Shown: piece after piece, positions 21,847-32,804 of the stretch
Position numbering within the stretch: position 1 is the first letter of the stretch
Layout: the number at the start of each line of letters is the position of its first letter
Assembly: GCA_016200085.1 (NCBI GenBank)
Contig: JACQFL010000045.1
Location: 29,799 to 93,798, forward strand
Length of the DNA stretch: 64,000 bases
DNA from: Candidatus Rokuibacteriota bacterium
GTDB taxonomy: Bacteria > Methylomirabilota > Methylomirabilia > Rokubacteriales > CSP1-6
Reading direction: 5' to 3'
Notes under the pieces: model-generated
Told to the model about the DNA's origin: nothing
Database searches by the model: none
What the model saw: the letters and a program-made list of their open reading frames with translations, nothing else
Made by a program: the position numbers and the translations under genes

Positions 21847-23400
21847 TCAAGAGCCGGCGACGTCCCCCACGACCCGCACCCGGGTCCGCAATGAGTTCCC
21901 GGGCAGATAGGCCAGCGGCAGGTCCTCCACCTCGACCACCGTGAGCGTCGTCCGCTCGGCCCCCGCCAGCACGGCCCGGTCCTCGGCGAGCTGGCGGGCG
22001 GCGGCGATCGCCTCGTCGCGGCTCAGGCCCTGAAAGATCTGATCCGCCTCGCCGCTCACCTGGGCCATGGCCGCCCCCACCGCGTTGGCCACGGCTTGGT
22101 GCGGCACGTGGATCACCTCGGAGATCCCGGCGAGCCTCGGCGGCACCAGGAAGCAGCCGCCGCCGACGGCGATGAGCGGCGCCTCGCGGGCGTCGATCTT
22201 CATCCGGTCCACGCCGTCCTCGATCATCGCGTGCGCGCGGGCCAGGGCCGCCTCGATCAGCCGGGGCGGCAGGGCGGCGACCCGCCGGCGGTCGCCGAGG
22301 TCCAGCAGGCCCGCGGCCACCGCCACGTCCGTCATGGTCAGCTCAAAGCCGCCGAATACGAGGCTGCGCTCGGTCAGCTGGTAGCCGACGCTGTGGGGCC
22401 CGATCGTGAGCCGATCGCCATCGCCCGTCACGATGGTCCCTCCGCCGAGCCCCAGCGACAGGAGATCGGGCATCCGGAACAGCGTGCGCACGCCCCCGAT
22501 CTCGACGACGCTGTTGGCCTCGCGGGGGAAGCCGTGCCGGAGGCTGCCCACGTCGGTCGTCGTGCCCCCCACGTCGATCACGAGGGCGTTGTCCCGGCCG
22601 GAGAGCAGCGCCGCGCCCCGCATGCTGTTGGTCGGCCCCGAGGCGAAGCTGTAGACGGGAAAGGCCTCGGCCGCCGAGGCCAGCATCACGGTGCCGTCGT
22701 TCTGGGTCAGGTAGAGGGGCGCTGCGACGCCGCTGGCGGCCAGGGCCTCCGCGAACGCGCACGCGGTCCGGCGCGCGAGGTCGACCAGGCAGGCGTTGAG
22801 AAGCGCGACGTTCTCGCGCTCGAGGAGCCCGATCCGTCCGAGGTCGTGCGAGCGGGTGACCGCGATGCCCGGGCACTCCTCGGCCAGGATCTCGGCGGCG
22901 CGGTCCTCGCACTCCGGATTCAGCGGCGAGAACACCGAGGCCACGGCGGCCGAGCGGATGCCCGCCTCCCGGATGCGCCGCGCGGCGGCGCGCATCCCGG
23001 CGGTATCGAACGGCACGATCGGCCGACCGTCGTACTCGTGGCCGCCCGCCAGCATGACGATCTCGCCGCGCGCGACGGCGGCCAGATCCTCGGGCCAGTC
23101 CACGAACGGCTCGAGCGAGGCGCTGGCGGGCAGCCCGATGCGGATGGCGGCGACAGCCACCAGGTGACGCCGCTGGACGATCGCGTTGGTGAAGTGGGTG
23201 GTGCCGATCATGACGGCGTCAACGGGGCCGCCGCCGCCGGCCGCGCGCCAGCGCGCGAGGAGGTCGCGGAGGGCGGCGACGATGCCCGAGGTCACGTCCG
23301 CGGTGGTCGGGGTCTTGACCGCGTGCAGGACCCGGTCGTCCTCGAGGAGGACGGCGTCGGTGTTGGTGCCACCCACGTCGATGCCGATCCGGCGACGCAT
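21847..23400 (-). CDS. Hydantoinase/oxoprolinase N-terminal (HyuA-like) protein
   Basis: MRRRIGIDVGGTNTDAVLLEDDRVLHAVKTPTTADVTSGI; DVGGTTTDVGSL. Confidence 0.88.
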   Translation of the reverse strand: MRRRIGIDVGGTNTDAVLLEDDRVLHAVKTPTTADVTSGIVAALRDLLARWRAAGGGGPVDAVMIGTTHFTNAIVQRRHLVAVAAIRIGLPASASLEPFVDWPEDLAAVARGEIVMLAGGHEYDGRPIVPFDTAGMRAAARRIREAGIRSAAVASVFSPLNPECEDRAAEILAEECPGIAVTRSHDLGRIGLLERENVALLNACLVDLARRTACAFAEALAASGVAAPLYLTQNDGTVMLASAAEAFPVYSFASGPTNSMRGAALLSGRDNALVIDVGGTTTDVGSLRHGFPREANSVVEIGGVRTLFRMPDLLSLGLGGGTIVTGDGDRLTIGPHSVGYQLTERSLVFGGFELTMTDVAVAAGLLDLGDRRRVAALPPRLIEAALARAHAMIEDGVDRMKIDAREAPLIAVGGGCFLVPPRLAGISEVIHVPHQAVANAVGAAMAQVSGEADQIFQGLSRDEAIAAARQLAEDRAVLAGAERTTLTVVEVEDLPLAYLPGNSLRTRVRVVGDVAGS

Positions 23401-23412
23401 TATTGGAGCGGC

Positions 23413-23530
23413 GGCCGCGCGGTCGGCTCGGGCCGTGGGTGGCCTGCCGGGGGCGGGGCCTGGCTGCGTTGTCGCGGGGGCCGCGCGGTCGGCTCGGGCC
23501 GTGGGTGGCCTGCCGGGGGCGGGGCCTGGC
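23413..23530. repeat. 52-bp perfect direct repeat, 66-bp period
   Basis: GGCCGCGCGGTCGGCTCGGGCCGTGGGTGGCCTGCCGGGGGCGGGGCCTGGC at 23413-23464 and 23479-23530. Confidence 0.95.
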
Positions 23531-23548
23531 GGCCTTCGTCATGCCGAT

Positions 23549-24643
23549 TCATGGGAGCGTCGTCATTTCGAAGACGGAGCGGAAGTCGAGGTCGTAGCCG
23601 AAGGCGCGCGGGCCGACGTGCTCGAGGCCCTTGGGGGTCAGCAGGATCGCGGGCGCGGGCAGCGCGATGACCGACACCCGCTGGCCGTAGCGCAAGGTTT
23701 CCGTGCCGATGGCGTCGCCGGAGACGGTGTCGAGCACGCAGATGAGATCCGGGGTCGTCACCCGTGGCTCGCCGTCGAGCCAGCCCACCGCGAACTCGTT
23801 CTGGAAGGCGAGCGAGAAGACGTGCCCGCGCCAGGCTTCGAGCCCCTCCACGGTCGCGGTGCCCCGCAGGAAGCCCTCGGTGGTGCGCCGCGCCACGTCC
23901 TGGATCTTGCCCGTGAAGAGGAGCCGGCCGCCTTCGGCCTCCACCACCGCGGCGACGGGATCGTGATGCGCGCGGCGCGCCGCCTGCACCGTCTGGCCGA
24001 GACGGATGGCCTTGCTCGTCGAGTAGAGGATGCCGCACGCCTTGACCTCACGGCCGGTGCGCGGCGCCTTGCACGTGCCCGCCACGGAGCCCACGGCCAC
24101 GCACGCCGTGCGCGAGAGGCGCTCCATCCACTTCCAGCTCTCCGCGCGCGCCACGATCACGGCGTTGTCGCGCACGTCCGCCAGGGTCAGCGGGAACATG
24201 GGCAGGTCGTGGATGGCGAAGCTCGTCATCTGCGCTTCGGGGAAGGCGCGTCCCATGCAGTCGCCGTCCACCACCGGCAGCCCGAGCCCCGCCGCCGCCA
24301 TGAAGGGCTGGATGGCGTTGCCCCCGCCGATCTCCAGCGACATCACGGCCTCGAAGCGCCGGCCGAGGTAGTCCTCCATCATCCGCACCGCCCGCTCGAT
24401 GGTGCGGGGATCGGTCAGGCGCTCCTGGCCGACCAGGGGCGCGCCCATGCTGGACACGACGGCGACCAGCGCGTCGTCGGCGAGATCCATCGGGTCCATG
24501 AGGTCCACGACCACGCCGCGCCGGTAGAGCTGGCGCATGTTCAGGAGCCCGAGGTAGGGGCTGCCGCCGCCGCCCGTGCCGAGGATCCAGGCACCGATGG
24601 CGAGGGACTCGATCGCTTCCAGCGGGACGGGGCGGGTGGCCAT
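23549..24643 (-). CDS. DUF917 family protein
   Basis: GAWILGTGGGGSPYLG...GGGNAIQPFMAAAGLGLPVVDGDCMGRAFPE. Confidence 0.9.
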   Translation of the reverse strand: MATRPVPLEAIESLAIGAWILGTGGGGSPYLGLLNMRQLYRRGVVVDLMDPMDLADDALVAVVSSMGAPLVGQERLTDPRTIERAVRMMEDYLGRRFEAVMSLEIGGGNAIQPFMAAAGLGLPVVDGDCMGRAFPEAQMTSFAIHDLPMFPLTLADVRDNAVIVARAESWKWMERLSRTACVAVGSVAGTCKAPRTGREVKACGILYSTSKAIRLGQTVQAARRAHHDPVAAVVEAEGGRLLFTGKIQDVARRTTEGFLRGTATVEGLEAWRGHVFSLAFQNEFAVGWLDGEPRVTTPDLICVLDTVSGDAIGTETLRYGQRVSVIALPAPAILLTPKGLEHVGPRAFGYDLDFRSVFEMTTLP

Positions 24644-24689
24644 CAGCGTGCCGCCATCGCCCACGGCGACGCCACCCGCGAGGCCACGC

Positions 24690-25379
24690 TCACAGGCCGG
24701 CGATCTCCGCCACCACGCGCGCGACGAGAAGGTTCGCCACGAGGACGGGCACGCCGAGCCGGTGCTGCAGCTCCGCGCGCGTCTTGCGCCGGAACCCGAT
24801 GCAGTCCATGACCACCACGCCGGCGCCGCCGGCGTGGAGGGCATCGGCGGCGCGGCTCACCGCCGCGGGGTCGGATTCCTCGTACGGCGAGAGCGGGATC
24901 ACCAGGGGATCGAAGCCGTCGGCGCGCCAGCGCGCCTCCGTCTGGGGCACGTGGGGCACCGACGGCGTGAGCACGCCGAGCCGCCCAGGACAGACGAGCC
25001 CGCGCAGCACCCCGAGCAGCACCTGCTGGGGCTCCACGAGCGGGCGCGAGGCCCGGAAGGGCGGAAACGCGCCGGTGCACAGCAGCACGTTGACCTCGAC
25101 GCCCGCTCCTTCCAGCGCGTCGACGCACGCCTGCACGCGAGCCACCACGTGATCCTTGGCGACGAACACCGAGCCGCCCCCGGCGAGGCGCGTGACCAGC
25201 ATCTCCTGCCCGGGCCGCGGCGCCAGCGACGCGATGGTGGCGCCGTCCAGCCCGTCCAGCGCGCCCCGCTCCACGATCGCGACGGCGGGCCCGAGGATCT
25301 CGCGCATGTCGGGGACGACGTCCACACGCGGCGACTGTCCCACGGTGATCATCCCGATACGGACGCTCATGTCGGTCAC
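24690..25379 (-). CDS. AroM family protein
   Basis: IGMITVGQSPRVDVVPDM...EPQQVLLGVLRGL...GVLTPS. Confidence 0.88.
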   Translation of the reverse strand: MTDMSVRIGMITVGQSPRVDVVPDMREILGPAVAIVERGALDGLDGATIASLAPRPGQEMLVTRLAGGGSVFVAKDHVVARVQACVDALEGAGVEVNVLLCTGAFPPFRASRPLVEPQQVLLGVLRGLVCPGRLGVLTPSVPHVPQTEARWRADGFDPLVIPLSPYEESDPAAVSRAADALHAGGAGVVVMDCIGFRRKTRAELQHRLGVPVLVANLLVARVVAEIAGL

Positions 25380-25455
25380 CTCAGCCCACTCGTGCCTCGA
25401 CGACGAGCCGGCGCGCCGGGTCGAGGCCGGGATCCAGGACGCTAGGTCGGGGCGC

Positions 25456-27885
25456 TCAAAACGGTTGGAGGGCCTGGGTGCTGCGGTACTCCGCGGCGAG
25501 GTCCTCGAAGCGCGCGTACTGCGCGAGGAACACCACCTCCACCGAGCCGATGGGCCCGTTGCGCTGCTTGCCGATGATCACCTCGGCGATGTTCTGCCGA
25601 TCCGGCGGCAGCTCGTCCTTCCGCTTGTACAGCGACTGCCGGTAGAGGAACAGGATCACGTCGGCGTCCTGCTCGAGCGCGCCCGACTCGCGCAGGTCCG
25701 AGAGCTGCGGCTTGTGCTCCGTCTGCGAGCGCGCCTCCACCGCCCGGGAGAGCTGGGACAGCCCGACCACGGGCACGTTCAGCTCCTTGGCCAGCGCCTT
25801 GAGCGAGCGCGAGATCTCGGAGATCTCCTGCTGGCGGTTCTCCAGCTGGGCGCGGCCGCGCATCAGCTGCAGGTAGTCGATGATGACGAGGTCGAGGCCG
25901 TGCTCGGCCTTCATCCGCCGTGATTTCGCCCGCGCCTCGAGCACGGTGAGCACGGGGCTGTCGTCGATGAAGATCGCGGCCTCGCTGAGCCGACCCGCCG
26001 CCGCGGTGAGGCGATGCCAGTCGCCGCTGTTGAGGTGGCCCGTGCGCACGGCCTGGGCGTCGACCTTGGCCTCCGAGCACAGCATGCGCTGCACGAGCTG
26101 CGGGGCCGACATCTCCAGGCTGAGCACGAGCACCTTGCCGCGGAGCTTCACCCCGACGTTCTGCGCGATGTTGAGCGCGAAGGCCGTGTTGTGTGTGACG
26201 ACGTAGTCGTCGGTGATGTAGAGCCGTGACGGATGCGTCACCGCGATGCACTGCGCCTCCGCCGTGCGGGCCGGTTCGATCGACACGAACACCGGGCGCG
26301 GCTGCCGGGTCGCCGTGGTCAACGCCCGGCCGCGCTTGCTCGAGAGCTGGAAGAGATCCTTGGCGTCGGGATAGTGGACGTTGCAGACGAACGCGCGCCG
26401 GCCGCTCTTCTTCGCGCCCTGGTAGGTGGAGGTCGTGCGCCTCGAGCGAACCGAGCACCACCCGCCGAGGGAACGTACGAGCTCCGCGACGCCGTGAGCC
26501 AGCCGCTCGCTGGTCGAGCCGAAGCGGACGCTGCCCCACCGCTCCACCCACCCATCGGTGTCCATGAGTCCGGACAGCAGCTCCAGGCGCGCGTTGCGCG
26601 AGGCATGAAGATACAGATCGGGAATGAACTTCTCCTCGCTCCGGACGTCCCCGAGCCCGAGCGTCCGCAGCGCGGACATCAACGCATTCGGCACGACACC
26701 GGCGAGGCCTTTCTGGTGCGCCCCCGCCGTCTGAACGATCCGCCAGTCGGACCCGCCGGCGGGGTGCAGCGCGAATGCCGGCTCGATGCGATCCCGCACG
26801 CGCTCGATCATCTCCGGGTCCGCCGTCGAGAACCTCACGCTGCTTCCCGAGAGGTCGCCATCGCCGAGGAGAGCTCCGAGCAGCCACGGATCGATCGGCA
26901 GGGCCCCCTGGTGTCCGTGCTCGCCGGACGGGGTGTCGATCCACAAGCGATGTCGATATCGCACCCTGCGCATCAGCTCCGCCACCCGCTCCGTGCTCAG
27001 CGTCCTCGGCTCACGCCAGCCGCGGTAATGGACCCTCCACAGATGGTCGCCCGTACACTCCGCCGCGCGCCCGTCGGAGAACGTCACGCGGAAGATCGCG
27101 CTCGTTCCCTGGGGGAAAATGCCGCTGACGACCGAGCGGCGGCCGTCCACGGACGCCAGCTCGTCGCCGAGACGCAGGTCGCCCATGCGCTTCCACCCCT
27201 CGACGGTCTTGACCTCCGCGTCGAGAGGCTGGGCCTTCCCCATGCTCGGGCGTCCCGCGATGATGATGAAGTCCGAGGGCTGGAGGCCCGACGTCATCTC
27301 GTCGAGCTTGGCGAAGCCGGTGGCCACGCCGGTCACGTGCTCTTTCCGCTCGTAGAGCTGCTCGATGTACTCGAACGTGTTCTTGAGGATCTTGGCCACG
27401 GGCACCGCGCTGCCCTCGAGCCGGCGCTCCGCGAGCCCGAAGATCCGGCGCTCCGCCTCGTCCACCAGGCTCTGCACGTCCTCCTTGGCCTCGAAGGCCT
27501 GGCCGATGATCTGCGTGGACGTCGAGATCAGCTCGCGCAGCACGGCCATGTCGCGGACGATGCTGGCGTACGAGCTGAGATGGGCCGCGATGGAGGCGTG
27601 CTCGACGAGCAGGGCCAGCGCGGCGGGCCCCCCGACGGCGTCGAGCCGGTCGAGCCGGCGCAGCTCCTCGGTCAGCGTGATGAGGTCGACGGGCTCGGCG
27701 CGGTCGAAGAGCCGCAGCATGGTGTCGTAGATGGAGCGGTGGGCGTCGGTGTAGAAGTCGGAGGTCTTGAGGAGCTCGATGACGCGCGGGAAGGTCTCGC
27801 GCCCCTCGAGCAGGACGGCGCCGAGCACGGCACGCTCGGCGTCGAGGTTGTGCGGCGGGATCCGGGACGGGTACTCGGCCGCCAC
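25456..27885 (-). CDS. dnaB: Replicative DNA helicase DnaB, intein-containing (809 aa precursor)
   Basis: N-extein IPPHNLDAERAVLGA...AGRPSMGK; C-extein TAFALNIAQNV...DYLQLM...GLSQLSRAVE. Confidence 0.97.
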   Translation of the reverse strand: MAAEYPSRIPPHNLDAERAVLGAVLLEGRETFPRVIELLKTSDFYTDAHRSIYDTMLRLFDRAEPVDLITLTEELRRLDRLDAVGGPAALALLVEHASIAAHLSSYASIVRDMAVLRELISTSTQIIGQAFEAKEDVQSLVDEAERRIFGLAERRLEGSAVPVAKILKNTFEYIEQLYERKEHVTGVATGFAKLDEMTSGLQPSDFIIIAGRPSMGKAQPLDAEVKTVEGWKRMGDLRLGDELASVDGRRSVVSGIFPQGTSAIFRVTFSDGRAAECTGDHLWRVHYRGWREPRTLSTERVAELMRRVRYRHRLWIDTPSGEHGHQGALPIDPWLLGALLGDGDLSGSSVRFSTADPEMIERVRDRIEPAFALHPAGGSDWRIVQTAGAHQKGLAGVVPNALMSALRTLGLGDVRSEEKFIPDLYLHASRNARLELLSGLMDTDGWVERWGSVRFGSTSERLAHGVAELVRSLGGWCSVRSRRTTSTYQGAKKSGRRAFVCNVHYPDAKDLFQLSSKRGRALTTATRQPRPVFVSIEPARTAEAQCIAVTHPSRLYITDDYVVTHNTAFALNIAQNVGVKLRGKVLVLSLEMSAPQLVQRMLCSEAKVDAQAVRTGHLNSGDWHRLTAAAGRLSEAAIFIDDSPVLTVLEARAKSRRMKAEHGLDLVIIDYLQLMRGRAQLENRQQEISEISRSLKALAKELNVPVVGLSQLSRAVEARSQTEHKPQLSDLRESGALEQDADVILFLYRQSLYKRKDELPPDRQNIAEVIIGKQRNGPIGSVEVVFLAQYARFEDLAAEYRSTQALQPF
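26188..27234 (-). mobile_element. Intein (349 aa) with LAGLIDADG-type homing endonuclease in DnaB Walker A; class-3 features
   Basis: Starts A218 after GRPSMGK, ends YVVTHN before TAFALN; LLGALLGDGDLS and LLSGLMDTDGW; GDHLW, AQCIAVTHP, +1 Thr. Confidence 0.93.
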
Positions 27886-27894
27886 GCGGGACCG

Positions 27895-28338
27895 CTATTC
27901 CCGCACGACGTTCACTTTGAGCTGCGCCGTCACCTCCGGATGGAGTCGGATCGAGACCGTCACCTCCCCGAGCGCCTTGATCGGCTCGTCGAGCTGCACG
28001 CGCCGGCGCTCGAGCTTCACGCCGTGCTTGTCGAGGAAGTCCGCGATGTCCTGGGGCGTCACCGAGCCGAAGAGCTTGCCCTCCTCGGAGGCCTGGCGGC
28101 GCTCCTCGTAGGTCAACGCCTCGATCCGCTGCTGGACGCTCTCGGCGTCGGTCTTGATGCGGCCGGCCTTGGCGTCGGCCTGCGCCTTGATGTGGGCCAG
28201 GTTCTTGAGATTGCCGGCCGTCGCGCTGAGCGCGAGCTTCTTGGGGAGCAGGTAGTTCCGGGCGTAGCCGTCGGAGACGTCCCGCACCTCGCCGCGCCGG
28301 CCGACCTTCGTCACGTCCTCGAGGAGGATGACCTTCAT
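27895..28338 (-). CDS. rplI: 50S ribosomal protein bL9
   Basis: MKVILLEDVTKVGRRGEVRDVSDGYARNYLLPKKLA. Confidence 0.97.
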   Translation of the reverse strand: MKVILLEDVTKVGRRGEVRDVSDGYARNYLLPKKLALSATAGNLKNLAHIKAQADAKAGRIKTDAESVQQRIEALTYEERRQASEEGKLFGSVTPQDIADFLDKHGVKLERRRVQLDEPIKALGEVTVSIRLHPEVTAQLKVNVVRE

Positions 28339-28345
28339 GGCCGGC

Positions 28346-28573
28346 CTATTCCGTGGACACGTACGGCAGCAGCGCCACCGTGCGCGCCCGCTTGATGGCG
28401 TGGGTGAGCTGGCGCTGGTGACGGGCGCACGAGCCGGAGATGCGGCGCGGGATGATCTTGCCGCGCTCGGTGACGAGCGCCTTCAGGCGGCGCACGTCCT
28501 TGTAGTCGACCAGCTGGATCTTGTCCGCGCAGAACTTGCAGATCTTCCGGCGGCCGAACCGCCGGCGCTTCAT
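28346..28573 (-). CDS. rpsR: 30S ribosomal protein bS18
   Basis: [46 protein letters not shown]. Confidence 0.97.
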   Translation of the reverse strand: MKRRRFGRRKICKFCADKIQLVDYKDVRRLKALVTERGKIIPRRISGSCARHQRQLTHAIKRARTVALLPYVSTE

Positions 28574-28620
28574 CGGCTTCTGGGGCGTGGGAATGGCTCA
28601 CCTCCCGTCGTGTCAGTGGA

Positions 28621-29052
28621 TCAGAACGGGACGTCGTCGTCGGACGATGCCGGGGCGCCGTCCTCGTTGGTCGCGAACGATTCGACAGGCGCGCCCGCCG
28701 GGGCGCCGGCGGGAGCGCCCTTGCCGCGGCCCATGAACTGCACGCGCTCGGCGACCACTTCGGTGACGGACCGCTTGCCGCCGTCCTTGGCCTCCCAGTC
28801 GCGCGTCTGCAGCCGGCCCTCGACCATGATCGGGCTGCCCTTGTCGAGATACTCGCCGCAGCTCTCGGCCTGCTTGCCCCAGACGACGACGGTGAGGAAG
28901 CACGTCTCCTCGCGCTTGTCGCCGCCCTGGGTGGTGTAGTTGCGGTTCACCGCCAGTCTCAGATCGGCGACGGCGGTGCCGCTGGGGGTGTAGCGAAGCT
29001 CCGGGGGCCGGGTCAGATTGCCGATCAGGAAGACCTTGTTCAGGCTCGCCAT
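28621..29052 (-). CDS. ssb: Single-stranded DNA-binding protein
   Basis: MASLNKVFLIGNLTRPPELRYTPSGTAVADLRLAVNR; acidic DDDVPF tail. Confidence 0.96.
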   Translation of the reverse strand: MASLNKVFLIGNLTRPPELRYTPSGTAVADLRLAVNRNYTTQGGDKREETCFLTVVVWGKQAESCGEYLDKGSPIMVEGRLQTRDWEAKDGGKRSVTEVVAERVQFMGRGKGAPAGAPAGAPVESFATNEDGAPASSDDDVPF

Positions 29053-29382
29053 CTAGACGACCTCCTCCACCGGTGGCGTGGCTGCCTCGGGTTTCTGGGT
29101 CGACCGAGCCTTCTTCCGCACGGGAATCTGGGTGCTCAGGAAGCGCAGCACGCTCTCGTTGAGACGCGCCTGCCGCTCGAACTCCTTGATCATGGCGGGC
29201 TCGGCCGAGACTTCGAATATGGCGTACGTGCCCTCCCGCTGCTTGCGGATGTCGTACGCCAGCCGGCGCTTGCCCCAGTTTTCCATCTTGACGACCTGCA
29301 CGCCCAGCCCCTGGAGCTGCTCGCCCAGCTGCGTGAACAGCGCGGCGATCTCCTCGTCGGTGGGACGCGGGTCGGCGATCAC
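29053..29382 (-). CDS. rpsF: 30S ribosomal protein bS6
   Basis: bS6 fold motifs and rpsF-ssb-rpsR-rplI order. Confidence 0.93.
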   Translation of the reverse strand: MIADPRPTDEEIAALFTQLGEQLQGLGVQVVKMENWGKRRLAYDIRKQREGTYAIFEVSAEPAMIKEFERQARLNESVLRFLSTQIPVRKKARSTQKPEAATPPVEEVV

Positions 29383-29544
29383 GAGAATTTCGTAGGGCCG
29401 CAGAAACTCACCTCCTCCCGAAGCGCCTTAGGCTATCAAACATCCGCGAGGGGGCGCAAGGCGTCAACGCCCGAAAAAAGATACGGCCCGGACCGGTCGG
29501 ACCCGGCCCGGGCCGTCGCCCGCGCATCGCGCGGACTTGTTGAA

Positions 29545-29697
29545 GCCGGGGGCCCCGACATGGCCCCCAGACCCCCAACGCTCGGAGCGCCGCGGCACAG
29601 CCGTGGCGCTCGATCTTCTAGACTGGGGGCCCCGACATGGCCCCCAGACCCCCAACGCTCGGAGCGCCACGGGAAACCCGTGGCGCTCCTCGATTGA
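29545..29697. repeat. Tandem pair of interspersed hairpin/G-tract repeat (44-bp identical cores, 77-bp offset)
   Basis: GGGGGCCCCGACATGGCCCCCAGACCCCCAACGCTCGGAGCGCC at 29548-29591 and 29625-29668, each followed by a strong hairpin. Confidence 0.95.
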
Positions 29698-29704
29698 GCG
29701 GTTG

Positions 29705-31363
<1,659 letters not shown>

Positions 31364-31651
31364 CTACTCGAGAATGGCCAGGACGTCCTCCTCGCGGAGG
31401 ATGAGGTATTCCTTGTCCTCGATCTTGACCTCGGAGCCGGAGTACTTGCCGAACAGGATCTTGTCGCCGGCCTTGACGTCCAGCGGGATCTTCTTGCCGT
31501 CCTCGCCGACCTTGCCGTTGCCGACGGCGATGACCCTGGCCTCTTGCGGCTTCTCCTTCGCAGTGTCGGGGATGATGATCCCCCCCCGCTTGACCTCCTG
31601 CTCCTCGAGCCGCTCGACGAGGATGCGGTCGTGCAACGGACGAATCTTCAT
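31364..31651 (-). CDS. groES: Co-chaperonin GroES
   Basis: [36 protein letters not shown]; in-frame upstream extension to ATG 31750 possible. Confidence 0.95.
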   Translation of the reverse strand: MKIRPLHDRILVERLEEQEVKRGGIIIPDTAKEKPQEARVIAVGNGKVGEDGKKIPLDVKAGDKILFGKYSGSEVKIEDKEYLILREEDVLAILE

Positions 31652-31768
31652 GGAGCCCTTCCCTCCTTTGGTCTGTGGTGGTGCGGGGCGCGATTTGGCC
31701 GCCCCGGAACCGGTCTTCGGCGCGCCAGCCTTGCCCTTCGCCTGCGCCATGTGATCCCCCAATGTGCT

Positions 31769-31795
31769 TTAGCACTCACCTGAAGCGAGTGCTAA
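31769..31795. promoter_or_regulatory. CIRCE element (HrcA operator)
   Basis: TTAGCACTC-N9-GAGTGCTAA exact; adjacent minus-strand promoter TTGATC-N17-TAATAT (31795-31823). Confidence 0.97.
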
Positions 31796-31844
31796 TATTA
31801 GCCGCCCTCCGGAGAGGGATCAAGCGAAAAATGGAGACGGGCCG

Positions 31845-32804
31845 ATGGCCAAAAGCGTCTTGGTTTCAAGGGGCTTGGAGGACGAGGCCCGGCGGCTGCT
31901 GGAGCAGCACGCCACGGTCGATTTCCACGGGGTCGAGGATCCCCTGCCCCGGACCGACCTCATCCGTCGGCTCCAGGGCAAGGACGGGCTGATCTGCCAG
32001 ATCACGGACACCATCGACGACGAGGTCCTCGGCGCGGCCCCTGGGTTGAAGGTCGTCTCGAACATCGCCGTGGGCTACAACAACATCGACGTGGCGGCCG
32101 CGCGGCGGCGCGGCGTGATCGTCACCAACACCCCGGACGTCCTCACCGAGACCACCGCCGACTTCGCGTGGGCGCTGCTCATGGCGGCGGCGCGCCGCCT
32201 CGTCGAGGCTGACCGCTACGTGCGGACCGGCCAGTGGAAACAGTGGGAGTGGCGCCTGCTCTGGGGCGCCGACGTCCACGGCAAGACCCTCGGCATCCTC
32301 GGCTTCGGCCGCATCGGCCGGGCCGTGGCCCGCCGGGCGCGGGGCTTCGACATGCGCATCCTCTACCACGACGCCGTGCGCGCGGACAGCGCCGTCGAGC
32401 ATGAGCTCGGCGCGGCCTTCGTGCCCCGCGAGACCGTGCTGCGGGAGGCGGACTTCGTGACCCTGCACACCCCGTTCATGCCCCAGACCCGGCACCTCAT
32501 CGACGAGGCGGCGCTCCGGAGCATGAAGCGGACCGCCATTGTCGTCAACGCGGCGCGCGGGCCGATCGTCGACGAGGCGGCGCTGGCGCGGGCGCTCCGG
32601 GAGCGCTGGATCGCCGGGGCCGGGCTCGACGTCTTCGAGGAGGAGCCGCGGATCCATCCCGGGCTCCTCGACCTCGACAACGTGGTGCTGGCCCCCCACA
32701 TCGCCAGCGCCTCCCAGGAGACGCGGCTGGCCATGGCCATGCTCGCGGTGCGAAACTGTGTCGCCGTGCTCGAGGGGAACCCGCCGCTCACCCCGGTGCC
32801 GTGA
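31845..32804 (+). CDS. D-2-hydroxyacid dehydrogenase (glyoxylate/hydroxypyruvate reductase-like)
   Basis: Rossmann GKTLGILGFGRIGRAVARRA; NAARGPIVDE; HIASAS. Confidence 0.92.
   Translation: MAKSVLVSRGLEDEARRLLEQHATVDFHGVEDPLPRTDLIRRLQGKDGLICQITDTIDDEVLGAAPGLKVVSNIAVGYNNIDVAAARRRGVIVTNTPDVLTETTADFAWALLMAAARRLVEADRYVRTGQWKQWEWRLLWGADVHGKTLGILGFGRIGRAVARRARGFDMRILYHDAVRADSAVEHELGAAFVPRETVLREADFVTLHTPFMPQTRHLIDEAALRSMKRTAIVVNAARGPIVDEAALARALRERWIAGAGLDVFEEEPRIHPGLLDLDNVVLAPHIASASQETRLAMAMLAVRNCVAVLEGNPPLTPVP

Noticed and set aside
23413-23530. CRISPR array
   Set aside because: Only two copies of a 52-bp unit with a 14-bp spacer; no array or cas genes.
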